Below are positions 5,318 through 10,026 of a stretch of DNA of 10,026 bases, in pieces. Position 1 is the stretch's first letter; each line of letters begins with the position of its first letter. The translations under genes were made by a program, and so were the position numbers. The DNA comes from Candidatus Sulfotelmatobacter sp. (lineage in GTDB: Bacteria; Acidobacteriota; Terriglobia; Terriglobales; Acidobacteriaceae): positions 1 to 10,026 of the forward strand of contig JASHTD010000105.1 of NCBI GenBank assembly GCA_030040725.1. The letters run 5' to 3'. The notes under the pieces were generated by a model. That model had not been told where the DNA came from. It ran no database searches and saw only the letters and a program-made list of their open reading frames with translations.

Positions 5318-6280
5318 CTATTGTTTTGGTTTCTCCTTGGGCGGCTGCTTAGCCGGGGCAGCAGGTTTTGGCTTAGGAGCTGGAGCAGGCTTGGCTGCCG
5401 GAGCAGGTCTGGCCGCGGGTGCAGGCTTCGCAGCCGGAGCAGGTCTCTCCGCCGGAGCAGGCTTGGCTGCCGGAGCCGGTTTCGCTGCCGGAGGCGTTGC
5501 CCGCGCTTCTTTCGGTGACATGGCAGGCGCATGATACGGTGCGCCAGCCGACTTGGCCCCAACCACTCCCTTTCCGCTGAACTCGCCGGGACGCGCAGTC
5601 GCCGCCACCGCCGGTGCGCCATGGTTATTGGAAGCGAACAACGCTTTGTTCTGGCTGGCCGCATGTTCGTGCTGCACCTGTGCGGCTACAGGTTGCTGGT
5701 GCGGCTCACGGGCGGCTGCCTCTTCCTCCGCAGTGGGACGAGCTACTACTCCGCCTTCGCCGCCATTGAACGAGACGTGGGATTCGTTATTCACAATCAC
5801 GGTGCGATTCACGTAGACGTTGGTCACGCTAACCGAATCCACATGCATGACAGCGGTGTTGTAGAAGAAAGCTCCGCCACGCCACTCGCCGCCGCCGAAG
5901 CCGACGCCGCCGTATCCGAAGCCGTAGTTAACGCCGCCGTAGAAGCCGATATGCGGTCCCCAATAACCGGCGTTCCAAGCATAAACGCCGTTGTTCCAGC
6001 CCCAATAACCTGGTGTCCACAACAAACCGACAGGCGCAACCACCCAAGTGCCGGGCACCCAATAGTAGCCGGCGTCGTCGTTCCAGGCCCAGTAGCCGGG
6101 CGTCCACAAGTAGCCGGGACCCGGGCAGATAGGTTGCTCGTAAACCGGCAGCGCAGGCGGACCGATGCGCACCGAAATGCCGATGACGAGCTGCGCCGAA
6201 GATGGAGAAGAGAGAGCCGCTGGAATGATCAGCAGCAAGATCCCGAAAACCACAAAGCGAATTACAGGGTGAAGTTTCAT
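5318..6280 (-). CDS. Exported WXXGXW-repeat protein with Pro/Ala/Lys-rich tail (paralogue 2)
   Basis: This 320-residue protein starts at ATG 6280, with TTGAGGGAAAGACA just upstream. The frame stays open well past this start, but that extension only runs antisense to the plus-strand hydrolase and carries no signal peptide, so I use 6280. A signal peptide (1-29, ending SPSSA) is followed by RIGPPALPVYEQP and WXXGXW motifs at 59-64, 74-79, 88-93 and 102-107. A Gly-rich segment (GGVNYGFGYGGVGFGG), the VNNESHVSFNGG segment and the conserved block RPGEFSGKGVVGAKSAG...MSPKEARA come next. The tail is made of PAPAAK-type hexapeptides ending in KPKQ. It is a clear tandem duplicate of the next gene, sharing nearly every segment except the tail. 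Function is unknown; export to the envelope is likely. Own terminator and own upstream region suggest separate control. Confidence 0.85.
   Translation of the reverse strand: MKLHPVIRFVVFGILLLIIPAALSSPSSAQLVIGISVRIGPPALPVYEQPICPGPGYLWTPGYWAWNDDAGYYWVPGTWVVAPVGLLWTPGYWGWNNGVYAWNAGYWGPHIGFYGGVNYGFGYGGVGFGGGEWRGGAFFYNTAVMHVDSVSVTNVYVNRTVIVNNESHVSFNGGEGGVVARPTAEEEAAAREPHQQPVAAQVQHEHAASQNKALFASNNHGAPAVAATARPGEFSGKGVVGAKSAGAPYHAPAMSPKEARATPPAAKPAPAAKPAPAERPAPAAKPAPAARPAPAAKPAPAPKPKPAAPAKQPPKEKPKQ
5382..5489. repeat. 18-bp tandem repeat, six units
   Basis: Six consecutive 18-bp units begin at 5382, 5400, 5418, 5436, 5454 and 5472, each close to GGAGCAGGCTTGGCTGCC on the plus strand. On the coding (minus) strand they encode hexapeptides of the form [A/G]-[A/E]-[K/R]-P-A-P. 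The first and fifth units are almost identical. The period is a multiple of three, so changes in copy number would only lengthen or shorten the tail. Confidence 0.85.
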
Positions 6281-6306
6281 TGTCTTTCCCTCAAGCCGGT
6301 ATTCTC

Positions 6307-6320
6307 GCCTGAATTCAGGC
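6307..6320. promoter_or_regulatory. Perfect 14-bp palindrome upstream of WXXGXW paralogue 2
   Basis: GCCTGAATTCAGGC reads the same on both strands and lies 27-40 bases before the ATG at 6280, in the divergent region shared with the plus-strand hydrolase. It could be a regulator-binding site or a hairpin in the 5' leader. The palindrome is certain; a regulatory role is a guess. Confidence 0.35.
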
Positions 6321-6360
6321 TGCAACAAAACCGGACCTGAGACATTAAAACACTTTTGGG

Positions 6361-6387
6361 TTGAGGATGTTGCGGTACTGTTATAAA
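6361..6387 (+). promoter_or_regulatory. Candidate promoter of the MetX-like hydrolase gene
   Basis: TTGAGG (6361-6366) and TATAAA (6382-6387) are separated by 15 bp, slightly short of the usual 16-18. They lie about 55 bases before the ATG at 6443 and point toward it. Each hexamer is a fair match to the sigma-70 consensus. Confidence 0.4.
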
Positions 6388-6442
6388 ACTTGGTGCGACA
6401 ACGGCTTGCGCAAATGTTTCTCGGGAGATAAGCTCTCGCCGC

Positions 6443-7522
6443 ATGAGACTCTTCTCGATCGGATTGCTTGTTCTTGCAGGTGTCTTCACTCCCAGCCTTG
6501 CCTTTTCTCAGCAAGCCCCTGAGCCTGCGGAGGGCAATTTTGTGATTCACGATTTTCACTTCCGTTCGGGCGAGGTCTTGCCTGAAATGCGCCTGCATTA
6601 TCTGACTTATGGCAAGCCTGTAAGTGACGCGACGGGACGAGTCACCAACGCCGTGATGATTCTTCACGGCACGACAGGAAGCGGACAGAGTTTTACGCAC
6701 GCCAACTTTGCCGGTGTTCTCTTCGGTCGGGGCCAACTGCTCGACACCAACAAATATTTCATCATTCTTCCTGACTCGATCGGCCACGGCCGCTCCACCA
6801 AGCCGAGCGATGGCATGCACGCGCACTTTCCTCATTACGATTACGCGGATATGGTCGCCGCACAACATCTGCTGCTCACCGAAGGCCTGAAGATCAATCA
6901 CCTGCGCCTGCTGATGGGCACTTCGATGGGCTGCATGCATTCGTTCATGTGGGCGGAAACTTATCCTGATTTCATGGACGCAGCGATGCCCCTGGCTTGC
7001 CTGCCGGTCGAAATCGCAGGGCGCAACCGCATGATGAGGAAAATGATAATGGACGCGATCATCGGCGATCCCGCTTATATGGGCGGTGACTACAAAGAGG
7101 AACCGATTGCGGGACTGCGCAGCGCGATGAATGTGTTTCTGATCATGACCAGCAGCCCTCTGCAGATGCAGAAGGACTATCCCACGCGCGAACAGGCGGA
7201 TGCCTTCCTGGAACGTTACATGAAAGAGAGGCCGCAGGCATTCGACGCCAACGATATGGTCTATGCCTTCGACGCGTCGCGCGACTACAATCCCGAGCCG
7301 AATCTGGGTGATATCAAGACGCACGTCATGTTCGTGAATTCGGCCGACGACCAGATCAATCCTCCGGAACTGGGGATCGCGGAGCGGGAAATCAAGAGAG
7401 TGAAGAATGGGAAATTTGTTCTGCTGCCAATCACAGATCAAACCCGCGGACACGGCACGCACTCGCTGCCGGCAGTGTGGAAGCAATATTTAGCGGAATT
7501 GCTGGCTGAGAGCGAGCACTGA
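6443..7522 (+). CDS. Exported alpha/beta hydrolase related to homoserine O-acetyltransferase (MetX-like)
   Basis: This 359-residue protein has a signal peptide (about 1-22, MRLFSIGLLVLAGV...LAFSQ) and then a full alpha/beta hydrolase fold. The strand and oxyanion-hole segment VMILHGTTGSG is at 71-81 and LPDSIGHGRSTKP at 109-121. The nucleophile elbow GTSMGCMHS puts Ser at 161, the acid is Asp303 in SADDQINPPEL, and the His is at 337 or 340 in RGHGTHSL. The layout, including DPAYMGGDY, follows the MetX family. However, MetX enzymes are cytoplasmic and make O-acetylhomoserine for methionine synthesis, whereas this one is predicted to be exported, so it is more likely a periplasmic esterase or acyltransferase of unknown substrate. 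A GGGAG sequence lies 15 bases before the ATG, longer than usual. It is divergent from the WXXGXW pair. The fold is certain; the reaction is not. Confidence 0.85.
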   Translation: MRLFSIGLLVLAGVFTPSLAFSQQAPEPAEGNFVIHDFHFRSGEVLPEMRLHYLTYGKPVSDATGRVTNAVMILHGTTGSGQSFTHANFAGVLFGRGQLLDTNKYFIILPDSIGHGRSTKPSDGMHAHFPHYDYADMVAAQHLLLTEGLKINHLRLLMGTSMGCMHSFMWAETYPDFMDAAMPLACLPVEIAGRNRMMRKMIMDAIIGDPAYMGGDYKEEPIAGLRSAMNVFLIMTSSPLQMQKDYPTREQADAFLERYMKERPQAFDANDMVYAFDASRDYNPEPNLGDIKTHVMFVNSADDQINPPELGIAEREIKRVKNGKFVLLPITDQTRGHGTHSLPAVWKQYLAELLAESEH

Positions 7523-7524
7523 AA

Positions 7525-7965
7525 CTAATTGGTTCGCCGCGAACGCCCGATGCGCTCGTCGATGGGCTTGCGGCCGGCGAATCCCTCTTCGGTGCCGTGC
7601 CAGTGAGTGATGGAGGGCTCGCCCATCTTCCAGCAGAGCAGGACGATGCCTCCATCGACTTCGCAGGGAAAATCGAGCAGGCCGATATCGAGATCTTTCA
7701 CCTGGACGCCAATAGAATCGATCTCCGCGAGCGCATCCTTGGCGCGCTGCTCGGCCTTCGCGCGCTGCGCCTTGCGGTGCGCGGTGGCGATGACATCGAC
7801 TCGCGTGCCGCCATTGAGGAAGATGCGCTGGCTCAGCGCCTGCATCTCGCCATCGACTTCTTCCATCAGCTTTTTGGCGTTGATCGCCGTACGCAGCAGC
7901 GACTCGAGGACCGGCAGCAGCGATTGCGCTTCGTCAAGGGTGAACGTTCGATCGGACATAGACAT
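7525..7965 (-). CDS. DUF2203 family protein
   Basis: This is a 146-residue protein. The N-terminal half is helical and probably coiled-coil-like: TFTLDEAQSLLPVLESLL is followed by long charged helices to about residue 83. The C-terminal half carries the family signature: GVQVKDLDIGLLDFP (86-100), then VLLCWKMGEP (108-117), THWHGTEEGFAGRKPI (120-135). The strongly conserved Trp, His and Cys suggest a binding or catalytic site, but no function is established for the family. The start is ATG 7965 or the in-frame ATG at 7959; neither has a good Shine-Dalgarno sequence. It begins 7 bp after the DUF1906 stop on the same strand, so co-transcription and coupling are likely. Its stop lies two bases from the convergent hydrolase stop. 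Confidence 0.85.
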   Translation of the reverse strand: MSMSDRTFTLDEAQSLLPVLESLLRTAINAKKLMEEVDGEMQALSQRIFLNGGTRVDVIATAHRKAQRAKAEQRAKDALAEIDSIGVQVKDLDIGLLDFPCEVDGGIVLLCWKMGEPSITHWHGTEEGFAGRKPIDERIGRSRRTN

Positions 7966-7972
7966 GTCTATT

Positions 7973-8782
7973 TTAGCGCAATCTGCCTTGCGAGGGATCG
8001 GGAGAAGTGGCTGTGTTTACATCGACGTAGATCTTCGGAGAGGAAGTCCCCGGCGCGTAGCATTCGTCGTCGCGGCTGTAATTCGCGCAGTGCGCGGCGA
8101 CATCTTTCCTCCGCGGCGATTGTGCGAACTGCCAGACTTCGGCAAATGAAACGCCGCTCTGAGCAGGGGCCGGAGCATCTTTCGGAAACGAGCACCCAGG
8201 CGAAGGTGGACAGGCATCGTTGATGGCCCAATAAATAATTTGCCTTCCGCCGGCATGACTACGAACGTCCTCAGCAGTGACGACGTTGCCGTCGTCTGCA
8301 TTGGGAATGCCGGAACAATAAATGCCGGCGCGGAATCCGCCCGCGATGACGGCGTCGACCCAGGCGTAAATGTAAGCTTTCTGCTCGGGCAGCATGCGCC
8401 CGCCCTGCTCTTGATCGAGAAAGATGATCGTCTGCGCGGGGAAACCTTCGCGGCGGGCGACAGCGACTGCTGAATGAGCATCCGATTCGCCAAGTTGCTT
8501 CGCATAGGCAATCGATTTCAGTTCCGCGTAGAGGCGTCCGTTGAAGAGCACGAGAAACCCGAAGCCGGCGGATTCGACGGCGACGCGATGGGTGCGCCAC
8601 GTGTTCGTCTTTTCGCCGGGAGGATTGTTGAGCCAGTAGCCCGTGTAGGAAAAAGTTTGGTGCAGAATCTTCAGACTGGCGTCGCCGGGGTATGCGTTGC
8701 GGTCGAAGCCGAGGTAGGCGCGACTCTGTGCGGAAGCTGCAGCGCAGAAAAGATTAAGCAGGACGAAGCACGCGAACCTCAT
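7973..8782 (-). CDS. Exported DUF1906 (Rv2525c-like) glycoside-hydrolase-like protein
   Basis: This 269-residue protein has a signal peptide MRFACFVLLNLFCAAASA, likely cut before Gln19. The mature part matches the DUF1906/Rv2525c-like fold, a TIM barrel related to GH25 lysozyme-type enzymes. Visible segments are YLGFDRNAYPG (Asp27) in strand one, GYWLNNPPG (48-56), GFGFLVLFNGR (73-83), IIFLDQEQGGRM (119-130, with Asp123 and Glu125 at the expected barrel-end position), FRAGIYCSG (150-158) and IIYWAINDACPPSPGC (182-197). These acidic residues could be catalytic, but no substrate is proven for the family; cell-wall glycan is a reasonable guess. Several Cys suit an oxidised compartment. The start overlaps the end of the protease gene by 29 bp, and the DUF2203 gene follows after 7 bp. 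Confidence 0.8.
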   Translation of the reverse strand: MRFACFVLLNLFCAAASAQSRAYLGFDRNAYPGDASLKILHQTFSYTGYWLNNPPGEKTNTWRTHRVAVESAGFGFLVLFNGRLYAELKSIAYAKQLGESDAHSAVAVARREGFPAQTIIFLDQEQGGRMLPEQKAYIYAWVDAVIAGGFRAGIYCSGIPNADDGNVVTAEDVRSHAGGRQIIYWAINDACPPSPGCSFPKDAPAPAQSGVSFAEVWQFAQSPRRKDVAAHCANYSRDDECYAPGTSSPKIYVDVNTATSPDPSQGRLR

Positions 8783-9644
8783 CGGATGATCTTAAACCGC
8801 TCGATACTTCGCTGCGCCGCGTCCACAAATAAATCGCCACAGCGCCGGCCGTCAGCACGAGTCCGGCGCCAAATTCAGTCGTAACGTAGAGAGCTTTCCC
8901 AACTGGTGCAGTCATGTCATCGAAAATCGCCTGGATAAAGAGATTATGGCTGGCATGAAAAATCGCTGCAGGCCAGAGGCTTCCGGATTTCAGGCGCAAC
9001 CAGCCCAGAATGTAAGCGTCGGCAATCACCATCAGCGTAAAACAAGTCAACGCATACGCCGGCTGCGTGCCGGCGTTGTAATCTGCGAACAACAGTCCAG
9101 GATAATGCCACACCGCCCAGATGCACCCGCTGATGAGGCATCCCAATGTGAACCCGAATTGCCCCACCAGCCGCGGAAGAAGAAATCCGCGCCAGCCAAT
9201 TTCTTCTCCGAGAGCGCGGCCTGTGCTGCCGATCACGCCTAACACGGAATACAGAGGTATCGCCAGCAAAAGCGCCGTCGCTCTCGGCGAATTAGGAAAT
9301 CCAAAGGCTTTCCCGAGAGGATCGGCGAAACGCGAGAAATCGAAAGAACCGGAGATCGCCCGCCACGTGATCACGTAAACGGGCAGCGCATACAGGATCG
9401 GGATCACGTAGGCCCACACTTCATACCGCACCGGACGCCAGTTCCACCCGAGGGTTGCCAAGTCAATCTTTAGCAGCACGCACGTGGCGAAAGCAGCAAA
9501 TGCGGGGCACCACATCAAGAACGAGACCACCACCCCATTTCCGACGGAAAGGTGTCCGGCGTGGATAACGAGGTAATACGGCAGGCTGGAAAAGGCGAAT
9601 ACGAGGAAAACGAAAATCAGGATTTGCTTGGCTAGCGGTCGCAT
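8754..9644 (-). CDS. CPBP-family intramembrane metalloprotease (CAAX/Abi type)
   Basis: This 296-residue protein has about seven to eight hydrophobic segments and should sit in the inner membrane. The family active site is complete: GEEIGWRGFLLPRL gives Glu147-Glu148-x3-Arg152, WAVWHYP gives a Trp-x3-His180 form of the FxxxH motif, and AAIFHASHNLF gives His230-x3-Asn234. CPBP proteins include CAAX prenyl-end proteases and bacteriocin self-protection or maturation proteins; most bacterial substrates are unknown. The start ATG at 9644 gives a basic residue pair before the first membrane span, with no clear Shine-Dalgarno sequence. The 3' end overlaps the DUF1906 gene by 29 bp in a different frame, which suggests a shared transcript and coupled translation. 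The C-terminal 25 residues are polar and lie outside the core fold. Confidence 0.9.
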   Translation of the reverse strand: MRPLAKQILIFVFLVFAFSSLPYYLVIHAGHLSVGNGVVVSFLMWCPAFAAFATCVLLKIDLATLGWNWRPVRYEVWAYVIPILYALPVYVITWRAISGSFDFSRFADPLGKAFGFPNSPRATALLLAIPLYSVLGVIGSTGRALGEEIGWRGFLLPRLVGQFGFTLGCLISGCIWAVWHYPGLLFADYNAGTQPAYALTCFTLMVIADAYILGWLRLKSGSLWPAAIFHASHNLFIQAIFDDMTAPVGKALYVTTEFGAGLVLTAGAVAIYLWTRRSEVSSGLRSSDEVRVLRPA

Positions 9645-9653
9645 GACGCGGCA

Positions 9654-9686
9654 ATGTTAACACCAGAGGTCAAGCTGCGTTAACAT
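9654..9686. promoter_or_regulatory. Inverted repeat between moaA and the CPBP protease gene
   Basis: ATGTTAAC (9654-9661) and GTTAACAT (9679-9686) are perfect 8-bp inverted arms separated by 17 bp, lying 10-42 bases upstream of the protease ATG. Each arm contains the palindrome GTTAAC. It could be an operator for the protease gene or a weak hairpin after moaA; there is no T-run to make it a standard terminator. Confidence 0.35.
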
Positions 9687-9724
9687 CATGCCTGCGTTCT
9701 CAGCAGTGGAATCCAGTGCGTTGC

Positions 9725-10026
9725 CTATCCGCCGATATGCACCATCGTCCTCGATGCGGGCACAAAATCTGGTTCGCCGATATGATGACGCTCTTCTTTC
9801 TTCTGCACGACGGCGCGAATGAATTCGGCCAGCTCTTCGTCGGAAGCGCCTTTTTCCATTTGCGCGTGCAGATCGTGGTCCCACACGGAAAACAAGCAGG
9901 TGCGGATTTTTCCGTCGCTGGTGATGCGAATGCGGCTGCAGTGTCCGCAGAAAGGATGCGAAACCGGAGCGATGATGCCGATTTCGCCGACGCCGTCATC
10001 GAAGCGGTAGCGGCGCGCGGTTTCTG
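9725..10026 (-). CDS. moaA: GTP 3',8-cyclase MoaA, C-terminal part (5' partial)
   Basis: About 100 residues are visible, ending with TAG (9725-9727); the N-terminal radical-SAM half lies beyond the window. The sequence RRYRFDDGVGEIGIIAPVS is followed by FCGHCSRIRITSDGKIRTCLFS, which gives the Cys-x2-Cys-x13-Cys ligands of the second, C-terminal 4Fe-4S cluster that binds GTP in this family. The protein ends with FVPASRTMVHIGG, including the conserved Gly-Gly tail needed for activity. MoaA converts GTP to 3',8-cyclo-7,8-dihydro-GTP, the first step of molybdenum cofactor synthesis in the cytoplasm, with MoaC acting next. No other mo-genes are visible; the protease gene downstream on the same strand is unrelated in function and 80 bp away. 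Confidence 0.95.
   Translation of the reverse strand, partial: ETARRYRFDDGVGEIGIIAPVSHPFCGHCSRIRITSDGKIRTCLFSVWDHDLHAQMEKGASDEELAEFIRAVVQKKEERHHIGEPDFVPASRTMVHIGG

Noticed and set aside
3982..5489. The regular repeats in the two tails, considered as a CRISPR array.
   Set aside because: The units are directly adjacent with no unique spacers, remain in frame with coding sequence, and no cas genes are present.
6281..7486. A 402-codon N-terminal extension of WXXGXW paralogue 2.
   Set aside because: It runs antisense to the hydrolase gene and lacks any domain, while an ATG at 6280 with a good ribosome binding site and signal peptide matches the start of the paralogue.
8474..8884. A 136-codon plus-strand frame opposite the DUF1906 and protease junction.
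   Set aside because: No domain or ribosome binding site, and both minus-strand genes are supported by conserved motifs over the same bases.

Overview
The window looks like a chromosomal segment of an acidobacterium (Acidobacteriota, probably class Terriglobia). The clues are moderately high GC content, secreted WXXGXW-repeat proteins with Ala/Pro/Lys-rich tails, a small bacterial Ig-like lipoprotein, and a DUF2203 and DUF1906 gene set. This placement is inference from gene content; there is no rRNA or other decisive marker. No tRNA, rRNA, CRISPR array, insertion sequence or phage gene was recognised.

Layout from left to right. Bases 1-274 (+) are the C-terminal part of a PqqD-like protein, cut by the window edge. 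It faces a minus-strand pair: 6-phosphofructokinase (710-1774) followed by a MmcQ/YjbR-family protein (299-676). Next comes a type II toxin-antitoxin pair of VapBC type (2315-2524 antitoxin, 1927-2304 PIN toxin), with an inverted repeat over the antitoxin start that may be its operator. About 370 bases without a convincing gene follow (2525-2894), then a secreted or lipid-anchored two-domain Ig-like protein (2895-3578) with a good extended -10 promoter.

The centre (3819-6280) holds two tandem paralogous genes for exported proteins. Each has a signal peptide, four WXXGXW motifs, a Gly/Tyr/Asn-rich middle, a conserved block of unknown function (key residues RPGEFSGKGVV and MSPKEAR) and a low-complexity basic Pro/Ala tail. 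Each gene has its own strong intrinsic terminator and the same ribosome binding site, so they appear to be independent transcription units. The tails are built from different short tandem DNA repeats (16-residue units in one, 6-residue units in the other).

Divergent from this pair is a plus-strand exported alpha/beta hydrolase related to homoserine O-acetyltransferase (6443-7522). It ends two bases from a convergent minus-strand cluster: a CPBP intramembrane protease (8754-9644), an exported DUF1906 glycoside-hydrolase-like protein (7973-8782, overlapping the protease gene by 29 bp) and a DUF2203 protein (7525-7965). The right edge holds the C-terminal third of MoaA (9725-10026, minus), with its C-terminal iron-sulfur cysteines and terminal Gly-Gly visible.

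Most genes are ordinary housekeeping or accessory genes. The least explained part is the tandem WXXGXW pair, followed by the exported MetX-like hydrolase and the protease/DUF1906 overlap. I did not find strong evidence of a wholly new multi-gene system.
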